From NCBI RefSeq assembly GCF_019443105.1, contig NZ_JAHZIJ010000019.1, forward strand, positions 38,934-102,933: 64,000 bases of DNA, given 5' to 3'. The position numbers were made by a program, and so were the translations under genes. The notes beneath the pieces were generated by a model. That model made no database searches and was not told where the DNA came from. It worked only from the letters and a program-made list of their open reading frames with translations. This DNA is from Paenibacillus oenotherae (lineage in GTDB: Bacteria > Bacillota > Bacilli > Paenibacillales > Paenibacillaceae). Below, in pieces: positions 18,402-27,361 of this stretch. Position 1 is the first letter of the stretch. Each line of letters starts with the position of its first letter.

Positions 18402-19613
18402 ATGATGCGATCAAAGACAGTGAATACAACGATTGGCATTATGGCTAGTCAGCGGCCAGGTCTGCTTGAGCAGCCATCCGGCGGGCCGATTGCCGTGCCG
18501 GAGGATGCTTTCTGCCGCAAGCTCTGCCAACTTGGGAAGCAGCTTGGGATGCTGGTATACGTGTTTGATCCTTCATCATGCTTCCATCCCGAAAGAACAG
18601 GCATAGCTGGGTACACACTTGAGAATGGGCAGTGGTGTATGAAGGATCTCGCTTATCCCGATTGTATCTATGATCGATCGCTATGCACCTCTTCAGAGCA
18701 GCGTCATCGGCGAAGCCAGACGCTTGCTGAATTAAAACGGCAGCACCCCTATATCCTGCTGAATGGCGAGCTTCCGAACAAATGGGATGTTTATTGCGCG
18801 ATGCGGGAGGATAACAAGCTGCAGCCCTTCCTCCCGCCAACTTTCCGCTATGATGGTAATGATTCCATTGCGGCTTTGATGGATCAGTATCCTGACGGCC
18901 TGTTCTTCAAGCCATCCGCAGGCATGCAAGGAAGAGGCACATTGCGGCTGCGCCGCGGGTACAGGGAATGGTATCTGGACGGGAGAACTCGCCACAACAA
19001 ACCCATTTCCCTGCTATTTTCTCTCCACGCTGTTCGTCAGTTCATCGGCTTCTCAGACTATATTGTTCAGCCCTATCTGCAGCTGTCCGATCATGACGGA
19101 ACTCCTTATGATATTCGCTCGCTCATTCAGAAGGATGAGCATGGCCGCTGGTCGTTAACCGGCATTGCGCTCCGTGAAGGAGTGCCCGGCGGCGTAACCG
19201 CCAACCTGCATGGAGGCGGTACGCCGCTTCCGGCAAGCAAAGCGCTCGAAGCCCGCTTTGGCCGGACAATGTCCGCCGACCTGCTGGCCCTCATAAAGCG
19301 ATTAAGCGAGGATGCAGCACACTGCCTGGAAGGCCGGTTCGGCAGATTTGCCGAGCTGGGCCTCGACTTCGGCATAGAACCGGATGGACGAATCTGGCTG
19401 CTTGAGGCCAATGCCAAGCCGGGCAGAGCGGCTTTCGCAGCCGAGCCGGAGCTTGCGCGTCTTGCCGTAGAGCGGCCGCTGCGCTATGCCAAGCTCATCG
19501 CCAATCACCGCTATCCGATTGTTCAAACCGCTGCTCAGAACCTGTCCCAGCAACGCGACAATATTGCAATTGCCCGATTCCAAAGGAGATACGTCCAGGA
19601 GGTTCATCCATGA
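18402..19613 (+). CDS. YheC/YheD-family ATP-grasp protein, short (YheC-like) form 1
   Basis: A 403-residue member lacking the N-terminal beta domain. It starts near 'TIGIMASQRPGLLEQP', has the nucleotide loop 'FFKPSAGMQGRGTLRL' and the metal site 'ELGLDFGIEPDGRIWLLEANAKPGR'. The conserved 'YDRSLCTSSEQRHRRS' corresponds to the 'YNRxxSRxxE' motif of its sisters. It overlaps the next gene by the last bases of its stop codon, a sign of translational coupling. GGAGG precedes ATG. Coat or spore-maturation role inferred from family. Confidence 0.83.
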   Translation: MMRSKTVNTTIGIMASQRPGLLEQPSGGPIAVPEDAFCRKLCQLGKQLGMLVYVFDPSSCFHPERTGIAGYTLENGQWCMKDLAYPDCIYDRSLCTSSEQRHRRSQTLAELKRQHPYILLNGELPNKWDVYCAMREDNKLQPFLPPTFRYDGNDSIAALMDQYPDGLFFKPSAGMQGRGTLRLRRGYREWYLDGRTRHNKPISLLFSLHAVRQFIGFSDYIVQPYLQLSDHDGTPYDIRSLIQKDEHGRWSLTGIALREGVPGGVTANLHGGGTPLPASKALEARFGRTMSADLLALIKRLSEDAAHCLEGRFGRFAELGLDFGIEPDGRIWLLEANAKPGRAAFAAEPELARLAVERPLRYAKLIANHRYPIVQTAAQNLSQQRDNIAIARFQRRYVQEVHP

Positions 19614-20983
19614 GTTTGACATCATGTCATGTGCATTTTTCGCCAGCCAGTGAAAAGATAGTCTACTTGTCGGGTTCGCTCCTCAAGTCGCTTAAGCTGT
19701 CCGGCAAGAAAACCGTTCATTTGAAGCTCGGCAAAGAAACGATTGTCGCCAATGTCAAGGCCATTCAGCGTCAAGGGCATCATCTCTATTTGTCCGCAGG
19801 CATCAGACAGTCGATAAGAGTGCCCAAGTCCGGCAGCATCTCACTGCTGCAAGCTGAAGGCAATGAAGTGCAGATCGGACCTCTGATCGGCGTGCTGACG
19901 GATTCAAGCACCCGCACCTCCAGCCATCCGTTCGGCAACCGGACGGGATATATCCGGCAGCTGCTGAAGACGGGCGAGCGCAAAGCCTACCTGTTCGCCT
20001 TCACCCCGAGGGATATTAATTGGCAGCAGGAAACGATCAACGGTTATTTCCTGAACGGCCAGAGCGGCTGGTACCGCAAAATCGTGCCGCTGCCGGATGT
20101 CGTCTACAACCGGCTTCCGAGCAGAAGAGCCGAGACCACCGCTACCATCATGTCACTTCGCGAACGGTTTATCCGCAAGCAAATCCCTTTCTTCAACTGG
20201 AGCTTCTTCAACAAATCAGATGTGTATAAATTGCTCGATCAAGATGTCGAAGCGCTGCAATTTCTGCCGGAATCCGTGAACAATCCAAGGCCGGAGAAGA
20301 TCAAGGAAATGCTCGAAAAGCATCAATTCATCTACTACAAGCCGACCGCCGGCAGCCTTGGCGCCGGAATATATCGATTGACCTACCATCCCAAACGGGG
20401 CTACTTCGCCCGCTACCGCCGAGGCAATACGAATGTGCTGCTCCGGTTCACGAACTTCAGCAGTCTAATGCGCATGCTGCAAGCAAAGCATGGCAACGCG
20501 CTTGGCCGTTACGTCAGCCAGCAAGGCGTACGTCTCATCGAAATTGACGGTTGTCCAATCGACTTCCGATTTCATATGCACAAGAATGGCAGCAATGAAT
20601 GGGTCCCGGTAGGCATCGGCGCCAAAAAAGCAGGACGGGGCAGCGTTACGACTCATATCAAGAACGGCGGCTCGCTGCTTACACCTGATCAGGCGCTTGG
20701 CAGAACGTTCGGAGACCGCGCAGACGAGATGCTGGCCAAAGCAAAAACGGTTTCCGTTCAGCTCTCGCAAGCCATTGAACGCAATTTCCCGCATACACTG
20801 GGCGAGCTGGGGCTCGATATCGGCATTGACAAAGACGGCGAGGTTTGGATGTTCGAAGCCAACGCCAAGCCCGGACGTTCAATCTTCAGCCATCCCGCCC
20901 TTAGGTCACAAGGCCGTGACTCACTCTCCCATATACTGGATCACTGCATGTACCTAAGCAGGTTCCACGAGGGGGACAGCTAA
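19610..20983 (+). CDS. YheC/YheD-family ATP-grasp protein, long (YheD-like) form 2
   Basis: A 457-residue long-form member. It has an N-terminal domain (residues ~1-95), GPLIGVLTDSSTRTS, the conserved 'VVYNRLPSRRAE', the ATP loop 'YYKPTAGSLGAGIYRL' and 'GELGLDIGIDKDGEVWMFEANAKPGRS'. It pairs with the preceding short form, so the cluster looks like a duplicated long-short pair. Its ATG overlaps the stop of the preceding gene and its own stop abuts the next ATG. Function inferred from YheD. Confidence 0.84.
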   Translation: MSLTSCHVHFSPASEKIVYLSGSLLKSLKLSGKKTVHLKLGKETIVANVKAIQRQGHHLYLSAGIRQSIRVPKSGSISLLQAEGNEVQIGPLIGVLTDSSTRTSSHPFGNRTGYIRQLLKTGERKAYLFAFTPRDINWQQETINGYFLNGQSGWYRKIVPLPDVVYNRLPSRRAETTATIMSLRERFIRKQIPFFNWSFFNKSDVYKLLDQDVEALQFLPESVNNPRPEKIKEMLEKHQFIYYKPTAGSLGAGIYRLTYHPKRGYFARYRRGNTNVLLRFTNFSSLMRMLQAKHGNALGRYVSQQGVRLIEIDGCPIDFRFHMHKNGSNEWVPVGIGAKKAGRGSVTTHIKNGGSLLTPDQALGRTFGDRADEMLAKAKTVSVQLSQAIERNFPHTLGELGLDIGIDKDGEVWMFEANAKPGRSIFSHPALRSQGRDSLSHILDHCMYLSRFHEGDS

Positions 20984-22123
20984 ATGGAATGTGAAGTCCA
21001 AGATGAAACAGCAACTGGTGAAATCCAGAGCAAGAATCCCGTTCTTGCCATCCTGACCATCGAGGATGACCTCCAGCTGTTCCGCGGCAATCGCAGCAAC
21101 TTTGCCGACATCATCCTCGCCGGACGCGAGCATGGATTTATTGTCTATGTATTGACGGTGAAACAGCTGAAGCTATCGATGAAGCAGTTGAACGGATTCC
21201 ATTATGATGCAGCAACAGAGGGCTGGCAGCGGCAGAAGTTCCCTTTTCCCGATCTGATATACAACCGGATACCGCTTAGAGAGGATGAGCTTCAGCCCGG
21301 GGTTAGGCGCAAGATTCACGCCTGTCTCCACAACCCCCGGGTGACGCTGTTTAATCCATCCTTCTTCAACAAATGGAGCCTGTTCAAATGGCTGCGGCAG
21401 TCGAGAGTCACCAGGCCGTTCATTCCAACAACGAGACGGATGGTGTCCAGACAAGGACTCGGGAAAATGATGATTAAACATAAATTTCTGTACTTGAAGC
21501 CTATAAGCGGCAAAGCAGGGAAAGGCATCATGACGCTCAGGCTGCAGCCTGAGAAGCCGTTTCCCTACAAGCTCAAAATCCAGGCGCATAAAAAAAGCAT
21601 TACCTACAACTGCGGATCAATCACGAAGCTCTGGAACCGGATTAAGAAGGAAAGCACTGGTGAACGCTATATCGCCCAGCAAGGCATTCAGCTGGCTTCG
21701 ATTAATGAGCGAAGCTTTGATCTCAGGGTGCTTGTACAAAAGAATCAAAAAGGCCAATGGGATATCTCCGGCATTGGAGCAAGGGTCGCTGGAACACTAA
21801 GCATTACGACTCATGTTCCCCGGGGCGGCAGCATCGATGATCCTGAGCGGCTGCTTGTCAGTGCATTCGGCCAAGAATCGGCGCGTAAACTACTTGTAAA
21901 GGCACGCACTACCGCGCTGCTCATCGCCAAACAGATCGAACGCGGCTCAGGCCAGAGCCTGGTGGAGATGTCCATGGATCTCGGCGTCGATTCAGAGGGC
22001 AACATTTGGTTCTTCGAGGCAAATGCCAAGCCGATGAAATTCGATGAGCCGGATATTCGCAAAAGATCGCTCGACCGAATTTTTCAATATGGCAGATTTG
22101 TCGTCAAGATGAAAAGCAATTAA
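20984..22123 (+). CDS. YheC/YheD-family ATP-grasp protein, short (YheC-like) form 2
   Basis: A 379-residue short-form member. After an acidic/polar leader it starts the shared domain at 'PVLAILTIEDDLQLF'. 'LIYNRIPLREDE' is the family motif, 'YLKPISGKAGKGIMTL' the nucleotide loop, and 'VEMSMDLGVDSEGNIWFFEANAKPMK' the metal site. ATG directly follows the previous TAA, with GAGGGGG as ribosome binding site. Likely spore coat association, by family. Confidence 0.83.
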   Translation: MECEVQDETATGEIQSKNPVLAILTIEDDLQLFRGNRSNFADIILAGREHGFIVYVLTVKQLKLSMKQLNGFHYDAATEGWQRQKFPFPDLIYNRIPLREDELQPGVRRKIHACLHNPRVTLFNPSFFNKWSLFKWLRQSRVTRPFIPTTRRMVSRQGLGKMMIKHKFLYLKPISGKAGKGIMTLRLQPEKPFPYKLKIQAHKKSITYNCGSITKLWNRIKKESTGERYIAQQGIQLASINERSFDLRVLVQKNQKGQWDISGIGARVAGTLSITTHVPRGGSIDDPERLLVSAFGQESARKLLVKARTTALLIAKQIERGSGQSLVEMSMDLGVDSEGNIWFFEANAKPMKFDEPDIRKRSLDRIFQYGRFVVKMKSN

Positions 22124-22139
22124 GAAGGAGGACTCCCGG

Positions 22140-22637
22140 ATGGAAGTGCGGATTCTGAAGGCAGCGCAGTGGCACTCCGCCAGGAAGAAGCTGCTTGCAT
22201 TCGCCAGACGCTACGGTGATTCCCGTCTGAGCGCCGGGGGTATCCGTGCATTGAGCGAGCTCGAGCCCTCCAATCTGGAGAGGGACGGTTCCTCCTCCTT
22301 TGATTCAACTACGGCGGCAGACAATACCTCTGCTGTGATTGCCGTGGCCTTGCATGACGGAATTCTGGCAGGCTTTGCCTTCTCGCTTGGCGGCGGGGAG
22401 CATGCCTGTCTCGTCGTTGTGCGTCCTCATTCACGCGGACTAGGAGTAGGAAGTGAGCTGCTGCGGGCGCTGCAAAGCCACTGCGTTCGGCTTACATGCA
22501 CGGTGGCTACCGACAACCCGGCCAGCATGGGCATGTGCTTTCGCGCGGGCATGAAGGCAGTCGGCATGGAACAAGGCCCGACCGGCAAGCCCACGCTGCG
22601 GTTTCAGAGCGGGGAGGAGAGTTGTCCGCTCACATAG
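22140..22637 (+). CDS. GNAT-type acetyltransferase
   Basis: A 165-residue protein with the acetyl-CoA-binding motif of GNAT enzymes: 'CLVVVRPHSRGLGVGSELLRAL' followed by 'CTVATDNPASMGMCFRAGMKAVG'. GGAGG lies close before ATG. It sits inside the YheC/YheD run, between the fourth and fifth ATP-grasp genes, with short gaps, so it is probably co-transcribed. The substrate is not evident; modification of a coat component or of a small molecule made by the ATP-grasp enzymes is possible but unproven. Confidence 0.75.
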   Translation: MEVRILKAAQWHSARKKLLAFARRYGDSRLSAGGIRALSELEPSNLERDGSSSFDSTTAADNTSAVIAVALHDGILAGFAFSLGGGEHACLVVVRPHSRGLGVGSELLRALQSHCVRLTCTVATDNPASMGMCFRAGMKAVGMEQGPTGKPTLRFQSGEESCPLT

Positions 22638-22669
22638 AGGCGCAGAAAAATATCGAGGAGGTATCCCGC

Positions 22670-23842
22670 TTGGGCCAGCCTGTGCTTGGCATATTAACCC
22701 TGTATCTCAATGACAACGGATTGCTAGAGGAGAAGCCCATCTATCAGAAGATGACAACCGCGGGGCGCAAGCTTGGACTGGATGTATTTGTATTCACCCC
22801 TCAGGATGTGAACTACAAGCAGAACAAAATCAATGCGCTTATCTATAACCCAAGCACCCAGAGCTGGACACGCAAATGGCGCTCCTTCCCGCACATGATC
22901 TTCGACCGTTGCCGGATTCAGCGCAGCCACCGATTCGAGCAGCTCGGGAAATTCCGCAAGCAGTACGGACATCTCACCTTTCTTAACCGGGTGCTCCGCA
23001 ATAAGTGGATCGTCTACCGTGCGATGAAACAGGACTCGCGCTTTCGGACTCATTTGCCTCTAACCCGGATGTATGAAAGTTCGAGCGATCTGACAGAGAT
23101 GATTCGCAAATACCCGCTGGTCTACTTAAAACCGATCAACGGCACAGGCGGACGAGGCATTCTGCGGATTGAGAAGCAGCGTGACGGGACGTATCTGATT
23201 CAAGGCCGCGACCAATCCCGCCGCATTATTAGTCCTCAGCGGGTACAGCTGTCCGCGCTCCATGGACGGCTGGCCGAATGGAACTTGAAGAACAATAACT
23301 ATCTGGTGCAGCAGGGGATTCAGCTCAAGCTTCCGAACGGACGCGTTCATGATTACCGCATGCTTGTCCAGAAGAATGGCGAAGGCAAGTGGGAAGTTAC
23401 CGGCTGTGCCGGACGTATCGGCGCTTCCGGCAGCATTACGTCCAATCTGCATGGAGGCGGGCAAGCGATAACGATGCGGCCCTTGCTCAAGCAGTGGATC
23501 AAGGATGATGAAATCGTCCAGTCCATTAAAGAACAAGCCGAAGAGGTCAGCATCGACATGGCTGCCTTTCTGGAGCAGTCCTACGGACGGCTGTGCGAGC
23601 TCGCGCTGGATCTTGCCATAGACCGCAAAGGCCATATTTGGCTGCTTGAGGTGAACCCAAAGCCTGCCCGCGAAGTATTCATTCAGGCGGGAGAGCGGGA
23701 TACCTACAGGCGCGCGATCGTCAAGCCGCTGGAATACGCGCTCTGGCTCTATAACCAGAAGAAGCAGCGCAAAGAAAAGTCGGGATCCCCCACCGCATCC
23801 GCGCATTCATCCGAAGCGGACAAAGAAGAGCTCCCGCTTTAA
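22670..23842 (+). CDS. YheC/YheD-family ATP-grasp protein, short (YheC-like) form 3
   Basis: A 390-residue short form. I place the start at the TTG at 22670 because GAGGAGG lies 8 bases upstream and the product then begins LGQPVLGILTLYLND, aligned with the sister proteins. The frame is open upstream to 22496, but that part overlaps the acetyltransferase gene. It has 'MIFDRCRIQRSHR', the ATP loop 'YLKPINGTGGRGILRI' and 'CELALDLAIDRKGHIWLLEVNPKPAR'. The C-terminus is Ser/Glu/Lys-rich. The stop codon lies inside the start of the dispersed repeat that follows. Confidence 0.8.
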   Translation: MGQPVLGILTLYLNDNGLLEEKPIYQKMTTAGRKLGLDVFVFTPQDVNYKQNKINALIYNPSTQSWTRKWRSFPHMIFDRCRIQRSHRFEQLGKFRKQYGHLTFLNRVLRNKWIVYRAMKQDSRFRTHLPLTRMYESSSDLTEMIRKYPLVYLKPINGTGGRGILRIEKQRDGTYLIQGRDQSRRIISPQRVQLSALHGRLAEWNLKNNNYLVQQGIQLKLPNGRVHDYRMLVQKNGEGKWEVTGCAGRIGASGSITSNLHGGGQAITMRPLLKQWIKDDEIVQSIKEQAEEVSIDMAAFLEQSYGRLCELALDLAIDRKGHIWLLEVNPKPAREVFIQAGERDTYRRAIVKPLEYALWLYNQKKQRKEKSGSPTASAHSSEADKEELPL

Positions 23843-24560
23843 GAAGCTGTACGATGTGGAACGCCTGCAATCATGGGACTGCCCACGTACTCCCCGCCAG
23901 AGGACGATCCGTCATTCAAACGCCAGGACATGCGAGAGGCGAAATGCGAGAGGCGAGCCAGGCGAAACATGCATCTACCAGATTCTTGAGAAAGTCTGTT
24001 GGTGCGTTTCCGTTAACTAAGCTTCTAAGCGTATGCGAGTGAGTGGCTGCAACACATTCGGTTGGTGGTGAGAGGGAAGCCTGCGAAAGTGCAGGAATTT
24101 CAACTAAAAGAAGCCAGTGAAGGCAGAATGCCTGCGATTACGCAGGAATATATGGCCGACTGGGCCACTAGAGGGCAAACATGGCGAAAAGCCTGCACTC
24201 TGGCAGGCATTCGGTCTTTAGCAGACCGAAATGATAAAAAGCCAGCCTATTCGCAGGCTTTTGAGAAAGTCCTCCGGACTTCCCGTCAATCGTCAACTAG
24301 TCCCCTAACGTACGAGAGTGACTGACTACCGAACATCCGGTTTGTGGTGAGAGGCAGGCTTGCAGCTGTGAACGAGGATCGGGCATCTTTCGTGGAGCAT
24401 AAGACACTTAAAGTCAGTTTAACGGAGTCCCCAATAAGCCCCCTATACAACGAAAAAGATGCTTCCATTTTCCACTTTTCAGTAGTTTGGAAGCATCTTT
24501 TTCACATTATTCGGGACTGGCTCGTTGGATATTGGACTTGGCGGACAGCCCCTTCTTCTG
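23829..24560 (+). repeat. Dispersed composite repeat, copy A (segments X, hairpin block, Y)
   Basis: About 720 bases without a gene. Segment X (23829-23975, with GAGGACGATCCGTCATTC) and segment Y (about 24400-24560, with TTGGATATTGGACT) both recur, inverted, at 54.78-54.93 and 54.39-54.54 kb. Between them lies a hairpin block with CCTGC-N6-GCAGG units near 24081, 24131 and 24193 that recurs in direct orientation at 54.6-54.76 kb and 16.45-16.6 kb. A second partial leader (GTGACTGACTAC...ATCCGGTTTGTGG) is at 24315-24350. Apparently non-coding. Confidence 0.75.
24454..24502. terminator. Long stem-loop, possible bidirectional terminator
   Basis: GAAAAAGATGCTTCCA pairs with TGGAAGCATCTTTTTC across a loop of about 20 bases. 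A-rich and T-rich ends give a U-tract on either strand. It lies downstream of the minus-strand HAD gene and at the end of the YheC/YheD region, so it can end both transcripts. It is part of segment Y of the dispersed repeat; the counterpart near 54.43-54.51 kb is imperfect. Confidence 0.6.
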
Positions 24561-24563
24561 CGG

Positions 24564-25241
24564 CTAGACAGCAAGCTCAAGCAGTTCTCGGAAATCTGTT
24601 ATGAGCTTGTCTGCATCTTGAAGCTCTTCCTGGCGGCCATATACGGCATATGCGCAGCCAACGACGCCGAGACCATTGCTCTTGCCTGCTTCCACATCAG
24701 ATGAACGATCACCGACCATCCATCCTGTCTTAATATCGTGATCCCGCATCAACCGGGCGACCAGATCGACCTTGGAGGCTGTTTGATATTCACCTGCGCT
24801 GTACAAGCCGTCGAACAGCTCGCTGATGCCCTTGTGATGCGCGATTCCTTTCACATAATGCTCCAGGCCGTTGCTGGCCACGAACAACTTGAACCCGCGT
24901 GACTTCAGCTCCCGCAGCGTTGATTCGACATGCTCGTACAGCCTGCCCTCGCCCGCTTCCATAGCCTCCAGCTCATATTGGAGCATCAGCTCATCCGCCC
25001 GTTTCCGTGCAGCCTCTGAGCTATCAGGCATGATCGTCGTCCAAATATCCTCAAGCAGCATGCCAAGACAGCCCAGCACCTGCTCAAGCGGCGGCTCCGG
25101 CTTCATATACAGGCCCTCTTCCCTGAGCGTACGGAAAATACGTTCATGGACACCTGCAAGTATCGTATCTGTCTCAAACAAAGTACCGTCCATATCAAAA
25201 ATGAACGCCTGAGATGCAACTGCTCCTGAGTTGTTGTTCAT
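24564..25241 (-). CDS. HAD-superfamily phosphatase
   Basis: A 225-residue haloacid dehalogenase-like hydrolase. Motif I is FIFDMDGTLFETD (nucleophile Asp and acid/base Asp), motif II 'LFVASNGLEHY', motif III Lys in 'TASKVDLVARLM' and motif IV 'GWMVGDRSSDVEAGKSNGL'. A helical cap lies at ~residues 25-95, as in phosphoglycolate phosphatase/beta-phosphoglucomutase-type enzymes. Substrate cannot be told from sequence. ATG is preceded by GGAAGGGG. It follows the glycosidase-like gene by 64 bases on the same strand. Confidence 0.82.
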   Translation of the reverse strand: MNNNSGAVASQAFIFDMDGTLFETDTILAGVHERIFRTLREEGLYMKPEPPLEQVLGCLGMLLEDIWTTIMPDSSEAARKRADELMLQYELEAMEAGEGRLYEHVESTLRELKSRGFKLFVASNGLEHYVKGIAHHKGISELFDGLYSAGEYQTASKVDLVARLMRDHDIKTGWMVGDRSSDVEAGKSNGLGVVGCAYAVYGRQEELQDADKLITDFRELLELAV

Positions 25242-25305
25242 TTCGCTATCCCCTTCCCATACTGCCCTTATAATACTGAAAAGTCAGTATGGAGGCAAGC
25301 GCAGC

Positions 25306-26439
25306 TTACCACTTGGCAGCATCGATATCTTTAGGCCGCAGTCCCTCCCAAATATTCGGCATATCGACCGTCTCCGGATGCTCGAACACAAGGAAGGCGG
25401 TAGGCAAGTAGCGGCCGTCGCCGCTTTTGTCCGATGGCTTATTCAGAATCTCTCCATCCTTGACGAGCACCGATGATGATCCGCCATCCAGATTAGCAGC
25501 GATGACAGCCCCATTATCCAGCATGATCTGCTGTACATCATACAGGTTGGCACCGATACTGTGCCCCGGCTGCCTGCCGTCAATAACGACGAACAGGATC
25601 GCGCCGTCCTCCCGTTGGCCCATCGCCGTGCGGGGCGCGATTCCCCAGCCGTCCTTGGCATTCTTGATCAAGCCTTTGCCGTTCACGATAATTCGCGGCT
25701 GGAAGGTCACAGCTTCCCGAATGCCCAGTTCCAGCATCTCTTTTACAGAATAGCGCCCGGCAACCATGGTACCGTTCTTGTCAATCCCGACAACCTGGGT
25801 CGATTTGCTCGTGCCTACGTCATCGTAATAAACCGTGCCCTGCGAAATAACGACGCCGATCGGCTGAAACCCGTTCCCCTGCCAGTTCGGATCCGCGAAG
25901 CCGCCGCCATTCACACCTGCGATGGCTCCCGTCCGCTTCACCATATGATCGACCTTCTCGCCTCTGCCCCGCTTGGACGGTACACCGAGGCGGATTTTGG
26001 TCGGGTCGCTGACAATCATCAGATACCCCTTGTAGCCGCTGCCGGATATCGGCTTGATTTCCACCAGCGGCTTCTCCTGCGCTTCATCCTCTCCCCCGGC
26101 ATGGGAAGGATCAGCTTCAGGCAGATGGATGACATGCGTATCGCGCTCATCCCCCATCGCCTCGAAGCTCTTCTTGTATTCGGCAACCCGGCGGTCCAGC
26201 GCCTCTTGCCCGATAATATATTTGGCCCAGTGCCGATGCTGTGTCGTAATCAGCGTATCCGCCATCAAATACCGGAAGTTCGTGCCGGAAGGAGTAAGCA
26301 GCAGCCATCCCAGCGCCAGCGTCCCCGTTAGCATTACAATCGTAAGAAGATATAGTATGAACCGGACGAAGCGGCCCTTTCGTTTCTTGACGCGTTTCCT
26401 CCGAAATGTATCTGAACGGTTGATCCCCGGCTGCAGCAT
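25306..26439 (-). CDS. Membrane-anchored phosphodiester glycosidase-family protein
   Basis: A 377-residue protein with a basic N-terminus (RRKRVKKRKGRFVRF), one membrane span (~residues 28-50) and an extracytoplasmic domain. That domain has the NAGPA/DUF2233 signature: 'RTGAIAGVNGGGFADPNWQGNGFQPIGVVIS', 'WGIAPRTAMGQREDGAILFVVIDGRQPGHSIGA' and 'AANLDGGSSSVLV'. Members cleave phosphodiester-linked sugars (uncovering enzyme) and are often found in sporulating Firmicutes as cell-surface proteins. The start ATG has GGGAG 10 bases upstream. The substrate is unknown, perhaps a teichoic-acid-like polymer. Confidence 0.82.
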   Translation of the reverse strand: MLQPGINRSDTFRRKRVKKRKGRFVRFILYLLTIVMLTGTLALGWLLLTPSGTNFRYLMADTLITTQHRHWAKYIIGQEALDRRVAEYKKSFEAMGDERDTHVIHLPEADPSHAGGEDEAQEKPLVEIKPISGSGYKGYLMIVSDPTKIRLGVPSKRGRGEKVDHMVKRTGAIAGVNGGGFADPNWQGNGFQPIGVVISQGTVYYDDVGTSKSTQVVGIDKNGTMVAGRYSVKEMLELGIREAVTFQPRIIVNGKGLIKNAKDGWGIAPRTAMGQREDGAILFVVIDGRQPGHSIGANLYDVQQIMLDNGAVIAANLDGGSSSVLVKDGEILNKPSDKSGDGRYLPTAFLVFEHPETVDMPNIWEGLRPKDIDAAKW

Positions 26440-26509
26440 GCTTTGCCATCTCCCATCTTATCTCATCATTCAGTTGACGAAATGTCGATGAAAAAGGTTT
26501 CAGCAGCTC

Positions 26510-27361
26510 TCAGCTGTAAATCCGCTCCAGCAATTGATCGCCATACACGCGGTGGAGCTCCAATTCAGGCATATGGATGTATCCAATATAGCAATCACAG
26601 CATTCCATCCGGCACGGACGCCGCTTGGCTAATCCCTCAAGGCCATCGCGATACAGATGCCCGATCACTTGGCGGTCCTTGTAGCAGCGCTTCACGATCC
26701 CGGGGCCCTGTACATAAAATACGTCATGGCCAGTTCTGCAGTCCCGGCCCATACTGTTGTAATCGCTCAAATTATGGTCGAAAAGCGGGTCAATCGCACG
26801 CAAATATCCGACGTCTGCTGCGGAGTAATAATCGGGCTTATCCTTGAAGGCATTGACCCATAAATATACATCATCAGGCAGTGCGCGCCTAAGCATTGCG
26901 ATAGCCTGGAACGCGCTCTTCACCCCGACAGAGCCAACGCTAAAAGGTATGCCGCGACGATACAGCTCGCCGCACTGCGCAACAAACCGCCCCTCCTCTG
27001 TCTGTCCGGGATGATAGGTGGCCCAGAAGGCGGCTTTGCCCGGACGGAGTCCATCTGTCCAGTCCAGTTTTGACGAGAGATTGGTCTGGATCGCCACCTT
27101 CTCGATATGCTCCATATGTGACAATTCTTTCATTGCATCACGATACCAGCGATGGGTAAGGCCTTCGCCATAAGGGTTGAAAAAGATGGACAGCGTATGC
27201 CCTAGCTCCCCCTGCCCACGCACCCAATCGACGAATGCCGCCAGCTGCGAGCGATCCTTCGCAAGAGTCTCACTGCTGTCCATATTCTTGCTGAACGGAC
27301 AATAGGGGCAGTCATAATTGCAGGAGGACAAGCTTCCGCGATAATAAAGAACCGCCCTCAT
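26510..27361 (-). CDS. STM4011-family radical SAM protein
   Basis: A 283-residue protein starting MRAVLYYRGSLSSCNYDCPYCPFSK; the CxxxCxxC motif (residues ~14-21) binds the radical SAM 4Fe-4S cluster. A set of further cysteines near the C-terminus ('CRTGHDVFYVQGPGIVKRCYKDRQ' and 'CRMECCDCYIGYIH') suggests an auxiliary metal cluster. Length, motifs and its place next to a HemN-like radical SAM protein fit STM4011 of the Salmonella STM4011-STM4015 cluster, which has no known function. Its start overlaps the stop of the upstream gene by four bases. Confidence 0.82.
   Translation of the reverse strand: MRAVLYYRGSLSSCNYDCPYCPFSKNMDSSETLAKDRSQLAAFVDWVRGQGELGHTLSIFFNPYGEGLTHRWYRDAMKELSHMEHIEKVAIQTNLSSKLDWTDGLRPGKAAFWATYHPGQTEEGRFVAQCGELYRRGIPFSVGSVGVKSAFQAIAMLRRALPDDVYLWVNAFKDKPDYYSAADVGYLRAIDPLFDHNLSDYNSMGRDCRTGHDVFYVQGPGIVKRCYKDRQVIGHLYRDGLEGLAKRRPCRMECCDCYIGYIHMPELELHRVYGDQLLERIYS

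Noticed and set aside
22496-22669. Upstream extension of the last YheC-type gene
   Set aside because: It overlaps the acetyltransferase gene in another frame and a TTG with a good GAGGAGG site starts the aligned part.
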